Shown here in pieces: positions 36,330 to 45,994 of a stretch of DNA of 64,000 nt (position 1 is the first letter of the stretch; each line of letters opens with the position of its first letter). This DNA is from Anastrepha obliqua (lineage: Eukaryota; Arthropoda; Insecta; Diptera; Tephritidae): contig NC_072895.1 in assembly GCF_027943255.1 (NCBI RefSeq), positions 85,810,001 to 85,874,000 of the forward strand. Direction: 5' to 3'. Both the position numbers and the translations under genes were made by a program. A model generated the notes under the pieces. It was not told the origin of the DNA, did no database searches, and saw only the letters and a list, made by a program, of their open reading frames with translations.

Positions 36330-37090
36330 GTTAATATATTATAATGGAATTCTGCAAATATGTTTTCTCTATTCTGTTGTATGACCACATTTCACATTTA
36401 GTTTTTCCATTGTTTTCGTGCGATTTAGGTGGACGTGTCGTTGTTTTGCTTAAAACATTTTTAGTTTTCTGACGAAAATACTGATTTATTTGAAGTTTGG
36501 AGAGTGTCGCAGAGCAGAGCGAGAGGTCAATATGTGTAAAAGTAGCGCGGGTGGAGAAGTGGGTGAAGGGATCCTTAATTAAGAATAACGCAGTTTGAAC
36601 TGAGTATAGCATCTTCAATTAATCGCCTTCAAGGTTTAGCTGAAGGACATCCCCAAAGGGGGCTCTAGGCGTTAAAGTCGCCGGCCAGCAAAAAGGAGCT
36701 GTGGTCAGGGGGGAAGAGATTACAGATGTCGGTTGAAGTGAAGGTTTGATTGAGAGGAATATAAGCGCAAGGGACTATGATTTTTTTGGGGGAAGGAATT
36801 TCTATGGAAAGAGAGGAAATATTTGAAGGAAATACGGGGAGGGTGTTATGAGTGTTGTTCTTTTAACTAGGATGGTGATTCCTGGTTTGCAGGAGGTATT
36901 GCAAGGGAGGTTATAGAAGTGACCGATATAAGCTTTGGGGGTGTGAGCTGAAATATTGCTGGGGAGAAGTGCTTCGTTTAATAGTATCACTGAGGGGTTG
37001 ACTGTTTTAATTAGTAGTTCGGAATCGATTTAATTATTTAAGTAACCATTAATGTTCCGTTGAAGTATGGATAGCATATTGATTATTTAA
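36330..37090 (-). pseudogene. LINE ORF2 endonuclease (APE type) start
   Basis: The minus strand begins MLSILQRNINGYLNN near 37080, then SVILLNEALLP, a shifted CWPATLTPRAPFGD-type remnant of the usual LAGDFNAHSPLWG block near 36680, and FTHFSTRATFTHIDLSLCS near 36530. These are the first Asn block, the Glu block, the GDFNA block and the Ser/Asp-His region of an apurinic-type endonuclease. It makes the first-strand nick for target-primed reverse transcription. Frameshifts are present and the reverse transcriptase does not follow, so the element is truncated at the low-coordinate end. Confidence 0.75.
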
Positions 37091-37499
37091 AAGAAAAGAA
37101 AGTTGTAAATATTTGTGAAGATAAGTGTATAACATAAGTATTTACTGTTCCATTATTAATGGTGATGATGAGGTGTGGGGATGGGAGGGCGAGTTAGGGT
37201 TAAGAGCAAGGGGAAAGATGGTAAAGTCGAATGGTCCATTGGAACGGGAGTTGTGGAGGAGGGGTGATGGACTGAGAGAAATGGGTGAGAAAGGAGGAGG
37301 AGAAGGGGAAGGATTCAAGGGGTGAGAAGTGGGAAGATCAGGCTGCTCTGAGTTTTCAAGAAGTTTTTCATAAGATAATGAATTATTCTTGGAGGATGAT
37401 TTTATAGAATTTGTGTTGGGGTTTGAATTTTTTTTGTTTGAGATTTTTTCTAGGTTATTAATTTGTTTACATTTGTTATATTATCGTTGTTGGAAGGTG

Positions 37500-38433
37500 T
37501 ATTAGCCACTCTGGTGAAAGGGGGGGTTGGCAGATGTACAATTGAGTTTTTTTATATTTGAGGTGTTGTTGTTGTTGATAGCTGTATTTGCCACTCGGGC
37601 GAAAGAGGAAGAGGCAGATGTGCTGGGAAGTTGTTTTTTGTACGTGGTGATGTCTTCTCTTATGGTACATTTATGTATAGTTTTAATTTTTAGTATTTCT
37701 TTTGACTCAATAAACTTGGGGCAAGTATTTGATGATGAGGGAGGGATGTTCACCTGCGCAGTTGGCACAGTATACTCTAGAGCATGCTGCAGGGGAGGGG
37801 TGGTTGGGAGGGAGATTGCAAACCACGCAAGCGTTTGGCTGTGTGTTCTAACAGATTACCACTTTTGCAGCGCATGGGATTGGGGTAGTAGGGACGGACG
37901 TCAAGAGTTCGCCAGGCGACTTCTATTCGGTTAGGTAGTGTTAATAGCACCGCATCGGTAGTTATACGGGAGCCTTTTTCTAATAGTGTAAATTTGTGCC
38001 CTGCGGATACACCTTGGTCTTTGAGGCCATCAATTATTTTGTCATCTGGAAGGGGGCGTGAATCGTGCCCTTGACGGAGTTTAGTGTGGCGTGAAGAGTA
38101 ACTTCAACCTCGCCAGTGCCGGGAAGATATTTTGTTACCAAGAATTTTTCGGCTATTTTATGGTTTCTTCCGAGTAGTAGAAGACTGCCATCGCGTCGTG
38201 ATGAAATGTTGTTACCTTTGTATACAACAAAGCAGGGGGCGGATGTAATTGTTTTGTTGGCATGCAGAGACTTGATTACTAAGCACTTCTGGTCATCGGT
38301 TTTTGTTATCGGTAGTTCCGGGAAGACATCCAGCGTCGAATATTCGGGTTGTTTCTTTTTCGTTTTCTGGGCTGGAGACAATAGGGCGAATCTATTGTCT
38401 CCAAGTTTGTTGGCCCCGGGGAGCATTGTGTGA
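37500..38433 (-). pseudogene. LINE ORF1 (gag-like, zinc knuckle)
   Basis: The minus-strand frame 38034-38426 opens MLPGANKLGDNRFALL and holds FVVYKGNNISSRRDGSLLLL and EVEVTLHATLNSVKGTI, the pattern of RNA-binding ORF1 proteins of dipteran I/Jockey LINEs. After a frameshift it continues RPYYPNPMRCKSGNLLEHTAKR, a damaged CCHC knuckle, near 37870. A Pro-rich stretch follows to about 37500. Together with the endonuclease it forms a 5' half of a LINE on the minus strand. The first 130 codons are open, so it is younger than most neighbours. Confidence 0.75.
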
Positions 38434-38907
38434 ATACTGATTTAGTTGTATGTGAAACGTATGCGATGAACACAAGAACAAATAGTGAACTTCGAGCGAT
38501 CAAACACGATGCTTTGTTAGTTTGCGCGAAACGCTAGTGTGCGAATAATACAAAATAACACAAGCGGAAATAATGCGACCGTACGGGTTAAGAGTTCGGT
38601 TGCGACTGATTACAAATATTATTAGATCCACTTGATCTGAGGTTGCATTCGATTATGATTGGGCATGTGAGAGGAGGATTTTGTTACATAAATAATTACT
38701 CAAATCAAATAGCCCGTGCATTGATAACTGATTGTATAACTGAGGTGATACCGTCTTCTTGATCTACTGGGGCTTGATAGCATGTTCAAATCTCAGAATA
38801 CACTTCTTTAATCTCCTTCATTATTGGTGATTTATTTTGTAGAGATCTTTGCCACCAACGCTGCCAATTATTCTAATCAATATTCTTCCCCATTATGTAT
38901 TTTGCAG

Positions 38908-39757
38908 ATCGAATCAACAAAACAACCTCTGGTTCCTGGGAGCTAATAGAGAAGGATGACGAAGTAACACCACCTGGCACACCACCGCCCCCGTACCTGA
39001 ACATGTCCGGCGCGGAGGAGCAGCCGCAGTTGGCGCATGACAGTGCCGTCAGTGGCGGTGGCGGTGGCGGTATTTTCATTGAATCACATCATTTTACACC
39101 ACTCGCAGGCGCAGCATCACCAACACCACCCATTACCACAACCCCCACCACGGCCAACACACATTCCAGTCGCATTTTAGCCGCACAATCGAACGCCACC
39201 CAAAAGGAGATAATCTCCATGGAGGACGAAGATGCTTCCGATCAAGAGGGTCCATTCATCGACGAGAATGGCCCTTTTAACTATCTGCAACGTTTGCTTG
39301 AGCCAGAGAATGTCGCCTTCTTGGCTGTCTTTCTCAACTATGTATTATCGAATTCGGAGCCGGCGCCACTACTTTTCTACCTAATCACCGGGCTATATAA
39401 AGAGGGCACGGCCAAAGATATGCGCAAATGGGCATACGAGATACATTCGACATTCCTGGTGCCGCGTGCTCCGCTCTCCTGGTATCGTAAGGATGAGTCT
39501 CTGGCGCGCGAGGTGGATAATGTGCTGCAAAGCGAATTCGATAAGGTGGAAATTTTACGTAAAGTCTTTTGGAAGAGTCGAAAGTGTGCACGTGATACGA
39601 TCTGTGCGCAGTTACGTGAATTCCAACAAACACGCACCGAAGGCTTGGGCACAATTTATGGGCCAACGGATGCGCAACTCGCGGATGCGCGTGGCGACAA
39701 GCAACGTGAACAGCACATCTTTGAGGAGACGTTGATGCGAAAGTTGCAGGTGTTAAT
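38908..39757 (+). CDS. RhoGEF2: RhoGEF2 exon: linker and most of the RGS-like (LH) domain
   Basis: An 850-bp exon after TTTTGCAG, starting in phase 1 and ending in phase 2 at the donor GTAAGT (39758). The first ~115 residues are linker: GSWELIEKDDEVTPPGTPPP, a Gly run of six, and Thr/Pro-rich sequence. An acidic stretch ISMEDEDASDQEGP leads into FNYLQRLLEPENVAFLAVFL, NYVLSNSEPAPLLFYLITGLY and WAYEIHSTFLVPRAPLSWYR. This is the all-helical RGS-like (LH) domain of RGS-RhoGEFs, at residues ~690-905 of the assembled part. It binds activated G-alpha-12/13 (Concertina in flies). Acidic residues upstream of this domain serve GAP contact in mammalian relatives; a similar role for EDEDASDQE is an inference. 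Confidence 0.97.
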
Positions 39758-39984
39758 GTAAGTCAAGGGGTCACAATTAATTGAGTTTGCTGAAAAATTG
39801 CGAAATTTCAAAAGTGTAATATAGGTAAAACAGATCAATATTTTTCTTTGTGAGCTGACTCGAAGAGTTAAAGTTTTTATGTTTGGAAATCTCTCAAGTC
39901 TTCTACAACTAGTCTTGGCGTGTTTTACTCTATTAATATTTGACTGATAATAATATTTTACATGTTTTCTTTATTTTATTGCAG
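39758..39984 (+). other. RhoGEF2: RhoGEF2 intron of 227 bp
   Basis: GTAAGT donor and TTATTGCAG acceptor; T-rich, no features. Confidence 0.9.
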
Positions 39985-40171
39985 TGAGGAGTATGAAAAA
40001 GACTTACCTATAGAGGATCCCAAGAAATTAGCACTTTGCTCGGCCTTATCAACAGTTATACATCGCATATTTATAACACGCTCGCATCCGAACAGTATTG
40101 TTGATCGTGTGCATCACTTTGTTAGTCGTGAGAAGAGTTTCAAGTCGCGTCTGATGGGCAAAAACCGAAAA
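39985..40171 (+). CDS. RhoGEF2: RhoGEF2 exon: end of the RGS-like domain
   Basis: A 187-bp exon starting with the T that completes Ile (QVLI-EEYEKDLPIEDPKKL) and ending in phase 0 before GTATGC. It encodes ALCSALSTVIHRIFITRSHP and VDRVHHFVSREKSFKSRLMG, the last helices of the RGS-like domain, and a basic segment KNRK that leads into the C1 domain. Read-through into the intron meets a stop after a few codons, which supports the donor. Confidence 0.96.
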
Positions 40172-40238
40172 GTATGCCGCCTTACTCCGGAACTTTAAAT
40201 TAAATAATGCATTAAAAAATATTACTTTTATTTTCCAG

Positions 40239-40350
40239 ATGATTGTTCGTGGTCATCCATTGGTATTACGTCAATACTACGAAGTGACCCACTGTAATCA
40301 TTGTCAGACTATTATCTGGGGTGTGAGTCCGCAAGGTTACCATTGTACAG
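40239..40350 (+). CDS. RhoGEF2: RhoGEF2 exon: first half of the C1 zinc finger
   Basis: A 112-bp phase 0 to phase 1 exon between TTTTCCAG and GTATGT. It encodes GHPLVLRQYYEVTHCNHCQT and ends WGVSPQGYHCT. With the next exon it gives the complete C1 pattern H-x12-C-x2-C-x13-C-x2-C-x4-H-x2-C-x7-C without a gap (residues 925-974 of the assembled part). C1 domains of this group usually aid membrane attachment. Whether this one binds diacylglycerol cannot be told from the zinc ligands alone. Confidence 0.97.
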
Positions 40351-41332
40351 GTATGTTGAAGGAGCTTGTTGAAGCTAATTGTCTTTCCTTTTAAATATAA
40401 AATCAATTTAAAGATATTGGGTGTTGTTTTTGGAGGTGGAGAAGCTTAAATGGAAACGAAACACAAGTTAGCTTGTCTCTCGATTATGTGATTCATACGC
40501 ACTTGTCCGATTGGACAGATGGAGTTGCATTCAGCACTGATTGAGAATCACAGATTTCTCACTCAATTACGAAAGAAATTCGCTTTGGCGGGGAAGCATA
40601 CTGGAACAGTTCCTATAACAAAGATTTCTCTGGGAAAAATGAATGCAAAATCTTGTCTCTAGTAATATGCACATGTAGATGCACAAATGAATCTAGTAAT
40701 TGGGCAAGCGAATGAGTGCATAGACACATATTCAAGCAAACTTTATCCCTGAAACGAGCTAAGGATCTGTGTCAAATAAACCGGCAAAAAAATAGTTCGT
40801 CCTATGCTGATATACTGTTTTTTCTTGTCCGCTTAAATTCACGTCCAAAGCTCCCTGTTTTTAAATGAATTCGTGGCAAGGTGCCATTGTATGAGCCTTC
40901 TCTCACAGCAACTCGCTTCACCTCGACTATCTGCGTTACTTACTGAGCAGGTAGAGGTACTAGAAGAGGGCCTCTTTTTCCCAATGGCGAAGAGATAATT
41001 GTTCTTCCGTACATACAATCTGCCAGATAGAATCATTTGTATTCCTACCTATCCAAAATCGATCTGATGTATTGTAATAAGCCTTTGAGTAAGTTATAGA
41101 ACGGGTCTTACCACTTCTCCATTTGCGTGCTTAACCCATCTCGCCTCAATTCAAACACGCTTTAGATCTACCTAATTGAGATTGTCTGTGTTTCACATGA
41201 AACGACTTAGGCTTAGAATACTTACGGAGGCAGTTTATTGTAACCCAATCAAATATCGAGGCAACCAATAACATTTAATTGGCTAAATCCTTGGAATTAT
41301 TATATAACAAATATCGAGACAGCCAAAAATTT

Positions 41333-41440
41333 GTTGTCCCCCATACATATACGGGGAGTGCTGCTGGAGTGACAGTCCTTGGCCGGATAGGAAATCCGGG
41401 TCATTCCGATAACGCAGAACCGACTTTCGGCGGAACATTA
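41333..41440 (-). repeat. Short retroposon-like repeat, truncated copy
   Basis: On the + strand CCCCCATACATATACGGGGA, then GTGACAGTCCTTGGCCGGAT and CAGAACCGACTTTCGGCGGA match the copy 130 bp downstream. The TTGTTGTTGTAGCAGCA end is missing apart from TTGTTG. Confidence 0.75.
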
Positions 41441-41572
41441 ACGCTAAGAATTAGACTTTCCTATTGCTGGTGAATCAAATTGATAGGGATTTCTTAATAT
41501 CTGCTCCAATTTGTGGCGTATGACTTTATATTGCCCCAAAAATGGAGCGCCTTACGGTTTTGTGATGTCGTC

Positions 41573-41712
41573 GTTGTTGTTGTAGCAGCATAAACATTCC
41601 CCATACATATGTATGTATATGGGGAATGCTGCTGAAGTGACAGTCCTTGGCCGGATATAAATCCGGGTCGTTCCGGTAACGTAGAACCGACTGTCGTGGG
41701 AACGTTGTGATG
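41573..41712 (-). repeat. Short retroposon-like repeat ending in (CAA)n, best copy
   Basis: On the + strand it starts GTTGTTGTTGTAGCAGCATA, has a palindromic CCCCATACATATG...ATATGGGG, then CAGTCCTTGGCCGGATATAA and GTAGAACCGACTGTCGTGGG. On the minus strand it ends in a CTACAACAACAAC tail and carries CGGTTCTACG near its start. Four diverged copies lie in this window, so it is a common family. Whether it is a SINE or a LINE 3' end is open. Confidence 0.75.
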
Positions 41713-42149
41713 TTGTCGTAATAGCAGACGGTTTTCATCCAGAAGCTGTTTCAAGCGGTCGTTTGATACGTTTATTTAATATGTTCACTCCGAGGTGTCT
41801 CATATAGGTGTCAGTTGGGCGTTCAGGAATTAGCTTAATTCATTCCGCTAAAGACTGGGAAAGCAGGTTGTTGAATGCAGTATGGTCTATAGGAAGCTCA
41901 ATCTTTGGGTGACAAGTGATTTCAGGATTATAGTTACCTGCAGCTACAGTACAGATGGAAATTTTAGAAAATGAAATGCTGAAGAATGAATTGAACCAAC
42001 TAAAAAGATAAAGGCAAGCGGACCGTAAGGAAATATTATAGAAAGACTTGTGAGACAAAGTTAAAAAAAAATAAGCTATTAGTAAAAGGATTATCAAATT
42101 ATGTTCGCTTCATTTCACGTGTGAAGTGCCGTTCGGGTCGACACACCTA

Positions 42150-42262
42150 TGGTCGGCCTCTGTTACTTCGCACACTTTCGTTCGTCGATCCGCGAAAATC
42201 ATGTCGTGGACTTTTTGAATGTTTACCTCGGTAACCACGTCTGCCGGGCGTCCTGGTCGCTC
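42150..42262 (-). pseudogene. Mariner-type transposase N-terminal fragment
   Basis: The minus strand reads PGRPADVVTEVNIQKVHDMI, then FADRRTKVCEVTEAD. This is the linker and start of the second helix-turn-helix of a mariner transposase. The flanks no longer read through. Confidence 0.5.
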
Positions 42263-42636
42263 CTCATAAAAAATGGACGTTCGCCCACGTTTAAATTCAT
42301 TGAACTAATGACTGTGGTCAGCTTTCCTCAGGAACGCCCTCCGTATCAAACACTGGTACTTACTGCACCTCCCTCGTGTATTGGAAATGCGCCGAAGTTG
42401 CCGTGTTACCATTTATGTCGAAGCTTTTTATCGCTTGCGTTTTAAGTACAAACAAACAACATAACAAGAAAGCACTGTTAGAAATAGGAAAGGATATTGA
42501 AGTGAAACTTCTTAGGCGTCGATGGACGAGCGAGAATGGAGAGTAAAATTTCAAGGCCTTGGGCATTTTCGTCTGCGAGAGAGAAAAAAGATATAACGTA
42601 GAGGAAAAGGAGAGAGAGAGCTATGCCTTATATGTA

Positions 42637-43514
42637 CAGGGTGGGTCATATAGCGTTTGCTTTTTGAACCATCTATTTTTTTGAGAATGGTAACACAAAT
42701 GACATGTCAAATGTGTTCATAATTTAATTAAAGGTTTGACATTTACGAAATGGGACGCTATACGCTTGAACAAAATTGGGAAATATTGAAAACCTATTTC
42801 CAAAGTGGTGAGTCTTCTTCTTCTTTTCACATCGGTGGATACGTCAGTAAGCAAAATTGTCGGATTTGGGGCTCAGAAAATCCACACGTTACTGTAGAGA
42901 AGCAAATGCATACATAACGAGTCATTGTTTGGTGCGGTTTTTGGTCTGACGGCATCATCGGGCCATTTTTTTTCGAAAATGAGCGAGGAGCCGCGGTTAC
43001 AGTAAATGGCGAGCGTTACCGTGACATGCTCAACGAGTTGTTTCCAAAAATTGAAGAGGATGACAGGACGGTGCAACTTGTCGCACTGCCAAAGTTACAC
43101 TCGAACTTTTGGCTACCGCTTGAAACCCGTAGAAAACCGAATAATCAGCCGAAATTCCGATATCAATTGGCCGCCTCGGAGCTGTGATTTAAGCCCGTTG
43201 GACTATTTTTTGTGGGGAGCCGTAAAGTACAAATGCTATGCGAACCATCCAGAGACGATTGATGCTTTAAAACACGAAATCGAAGTTGCCATTCAGGAAA
43301 TTGGAGCCCAAACAATCGAAAATGTGCTTAAAAATTGAGTTGATCGAATGGCCTAATGTAAAGCCAGTCGTGGCAGTCATTTGAACGATATTATTTTTCA
43401 TTCATAAATGACAATGTTCAATCTTCAAAAAAAAAAAAAAAAAAATTGAAAAAATATAAAAATATTAAATTATTATAGCCGATTCAAAAAGCAAATTTTA
43501 CATGGCCCACCCTA
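42637..43514 (+). mobile_element. IS630-like DNA transposon, internally deleted
   Basis: Inverted ends AGGGTGGGTCATATAGCGTT and, at the right, the inverse of AGGGTGGGCCATGTAAAATT. Both are followed inward by a shared TTTGCTTTTTGAA. TA is next to each end. The transposase starts MGRYTLEQNWEILKTYFQSG at 42751 and then jumps to later parts: VIVWCGFWSDGIIGPFFFEN, a frame-shifted remnant of the WFQQDGATCHT block near 43060, and the open C-terminal frame containing WPPRSCDLSPLDYFLWGAV. It is the same transposase type as the remnant at 6292. Inactive. Confidence 0.87.
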
Positions 43515-43584
43515 TATATATCTTAGTTACACTTTAGGCTATTTTTCCTGAGTTTTTCCTTGTGTTTGCTAATTTATAGTAAGC

Positions 43585-43775
43585 AATAACACTGCCTACT
43601 TTTTGTCGCTTGTTTGTTGGTGCAAACTTGTAGGAAATATATTTTTGGTACCTACTTTTTGGCGTTATATTTCCTTGGTGCCTACTGTTTGGGGCGTGTT
43701 TTGGTCCCAATTTTTTGGCGTTTTTTTTTGGTGCGCACTTTTTGGCGCTTGTTTCCGTTTCCTAGCTAGTGCTTG
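43585..43775 (+). repeat. Degenerate tandem repeat with TTTTTGGCG units
   Basis: Five imperfect units of roughly 30-45 bp, each built around a form of GGTGCCTACTTTTTGGCGTTTGTTT (near 43590, 43645, 43680, 43712 and 43732). It could be the monomer array of a retroposon 5' region, but no coding sequence follows. Confidence 0.5.
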
Positions 43776-43978
43776 TGTGTACTACAAAGTGCTATCCATT
43801 TCGGTGTCGGATTTATTGATATTGCCTTCCGGTTATTTGTGTGATAAACGCTCGGAGTAGTGCGCGTTGTTCACGCGGTTTGTGTCCGGCGTTTACCCAC
43901 ACCGGTCGACCCTTCTCCGTTTTTTGTAAATTTTAACTATTTGTTTCTCTGCACATGTTGTGAATTTATTTAAATATA

Positions 43979-44532
43979 CAGTAGGTTCTGTTTTTATGCG
44001 GTATATACGTTCCGCAAGAAACAGCATAAAAAAAGCTACTAGTTCTATAGTAAAACTATAGATACGTTTCAAATGCTAAAACCGCATAAATCTGAAATAA
44101 TGTAATAAAATCGCATAAAAAAGGGCACTAGTCCCATATTATAACTATAGATACGTTCCATAGACCGCATGAATCTGAAATAATTAAATAAAATCGCGTA
44201 AACAAAATATTGTATTTTTGAAAATTATATCTTTATTTAAGAAACGTCAGAATCGAAAAATAAATTTAAGTCAGCAATAGAATCAGACAATACCCACATG
44301 TGGGTCACTTTAGGAAATGTACACGTCTGATCTAGATAGTTATGCAGGCGGTTCCATACTTGTAGGGTTAGCATTTCTGATGTAATCTGTGATGAGTTTT
44401 TGCTTAGCTGGTTTAGAATCTTGTTTATATCTACGATTCCCGATAGGTCGACATGCATTTTGTAATTTAAAAAAAAAAACCGCACTATTTCAAAACCGCA
44501 TAAAAAAAAGCCGCATAAAACAGAACCTACTG
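43979..44532 (-). mobile_element. Pogo/Tigger-like element, internally deleted
   Basis: A 554-bp element with ends CAGTAGGTTCTGTTTTTATG and the inverse of CAGTAGGTTCTGTTTTATGC. Each continues with GCGG, and CCGCATAAA/ATGCGG motifs recur inside (43995-44190, 44490-44520). CAGTAG termini with GCGG subterminal repeats resemble the pogo/Tigger group. The minus strand 44240-44460 has an open frame ending SIADLNLFFDSDVS, probably the C-terminal tail of the transposase. The catalytic core is gone. Confidence 0.72.
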
Positions 44533-44541
44533 GATATTGTT

Positions 44542-44571
44542 TCTCTCTCTCTCTCTCTCTCACTCTCTCTC
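44542..44571. repeat. (TC)n microsatellite
   Basis: TCTCTC run with one CACT interruption, ten bases outside the pogo-like element. Confidence 0.95.
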
Positions 44572-45251
44572 GGGCCTCTCCCTCTTTGTTTGTCTGCCTT
44601 CAAAGTTTCACTTCTGTTGTGTACTACGCTACACGCACTTTTTTTTATTTTTTGAAAAGATCTCTTTAAAGTAATTGTAAGTATTGAAATTAAGTAATTT
44701 GTATTGCAAATAAGTGTGGATGTCTTTTAACTGTGATCAAATTTTAACATCCAATGGGAAGTCAGCTGAAAATATATTAGTCAAGGTATTGGGTAGTGAC
44801 ATCATAAAAATTTATTTAAATTGTATTTATCTATTATTAAAAAGTAAATCAAAACAGTAAATTAGGAACAGAATTTAATATGCAATGCTACAGCTAAAAG
44901 TAACGGTGACAAAGCAAAGAAGAAAACAGACACAAGTAATTACACATTAAAAAAATTTTGTTAGACTTATTCCATTACATACTATCGTTTGATATATTTT
45001 TATTGTTAGGAACTCATCTAAAGCTTGAAAATTTTGAAAGGTACTAAAAATATTCCAAAGTGTTTTCAATCTTAATTGGACATCGGCGACGCGTTTAAGG
45101 CAATTTGGTCGGGCCAGCGATGTGAAATTGTGTGGGACAAAAACAGGAAGGAAAATAAATAGTCTATCTATATCTCTATCTGTCTATAATTAATTAATCT
45201 AATCTCTTCATATCTGTATTTAAACTACATTTCTATTTATTTATCTTACAG

Positions 45252-45410
45252 ACTGTAAATTAAATATTCACCGTCCTTGTTCGAAAGTGTTAGATGAGAA
45301 TTGCCCAGGCCCTTTGCCACAATCGAAACGAAAAGAGCCGCATAACGATAACAAAATCAGCAAATTTATGGGAAAAATACGACCGCGAACATCGAGTGAT
45401 TTTATTTCAA
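45252..45410 (+). CDS. RhoGEF2: RhoGEF2 exon: second half of the C1 zinc finger and basic linker
   Basis: A 159-bp exon from the acceptor CTTACAG to the donor GTGAGT. AC completes the Asp codon, then CKLNIHRPCSKVLDENCPG supplies the last four zinc ligands of C1. A strongly basic linker follows: PQSKRKEKPHNDNKISKFMG, KIRPRTSSDFIS. It ends in phase 1 (A), completed by TG of the next exon to Met. Confidence 0.96.
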
Positions 45411-45716
45411 GTGAGTCGGCAACATTATTTTTTATTTAAAAATTGGTTCGTAGCAAAATATTATCAAGTTAATAAGGGACTACAGTTAAAACACTACAGT
45501 TAATGGTAGACTCAAGCTAATGATAGACTACATTTAAAAGATTTTCGATAACACGAAGTGCTTTCTATAATCTAGACGAGCAATTTTTATTTCAAAAAGT
45601 CTTTGCGTTAATTTATAATATTTTGCGTGAATAAATATAAAATATAAAAATTATAAGATTATATATAAAATTAATAAGAATATAAATAAATATACCGACA
45701 TATTTCTATTTTATAG
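45411..45716 (+). other. RhoGEF2: RhoGEF2 intron of 306 bp
   Basis: GTGAGT donor, TTTTATAG acceptor; AT-rich and featureless. Confidence 0.85.
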
Positions 45717-45770
45717 TGGAAAAACGTGCCCGTCACGAGGAAGATTTTGATCCAATGGATTTTGCAAATG
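45717..45770 (+). CDS. RhoGEF2: RhoGEF2 exon: short acidic linker before the DH domain
   Basis: A 54-bp exon between TTTTATAG and GTAAGT. It encodes MEKRARHEEDFDPMDFAN and ends in phase 1. There is no domain; the support is both splice sites, the phase fit, and its place between C1 and where the DH domain should start. It is the last exon I can find. The catalytic DH-PH part, which exchanges GDP for GTP on Rho1, must start beyond the 18 kb that follow or lie outside the window. Confidence 0.85.
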
Positions 45771-45994
45771 GTAAGTTTAGTTTTAAATTAAGTTTTAGAG
45801 AAAAATATTTAGTGAAGTTAATTCCTTAGCTCCATTTCGAGTATTTAAACAACATTTAAGTTTTGGTATTTAATTTTTAATGCCCGACGAATATATGTAT
45901 GTATTTCATGAGTTTCTTCCAGCCTTTCGTTTTATTTGACTAATATAAATAATTCAAAAATGGCATAAAAATAAAAGGCGAAAACTATATACAC

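Larger units (their letters stand above)
25521..38907 (+). other. RhoGEF2: RhoGEF2 intron of 13.4 kb, a transposon nest
   Basis: Donor GTAAGT at 25521, acceptor TTTTGCAG before 38908. Unassigned stretches: 25521-26980 (AT-rich, with purine-rich 26005-26070 and possible decayed transposon DNA near 26580-26860), 28270-28740, 29400-31150 (several short frames, none recognisable), 32280-32780, 33310-33598 (TATG microsatellites), 34325-35030, 35680-36330 and 38540-38907. Confidence 0.8.
40351..45251 (+). other. RhoGEF2: RhoGEF2 intron of 4.9 kb splitting the C1 domain
   Basis: Donor GTATGT at 40351, acceptor CTTACAG before 45252. Unassigned: 40351-41330 (an imperfect pair of CAAATATCGAG motifs near 41249 and 41308), 41720-42140, 42270-42630, 43780-43978 and 44580-45251. 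DNA transposons and short repeats fill the rest. Confidence 0.85.

Noticed and set aside
37125..37325. G-rich + strand frame (EGELGLRARGK...)
   Set aside because: Lies opposite the Pro-rich part between LINE ORF1 and ORF2; composition artefact.
39377..39666. Minus-strand frames over the RGS-like exon
   Set aside because: Shadows of the conserved + strand coding sequence.
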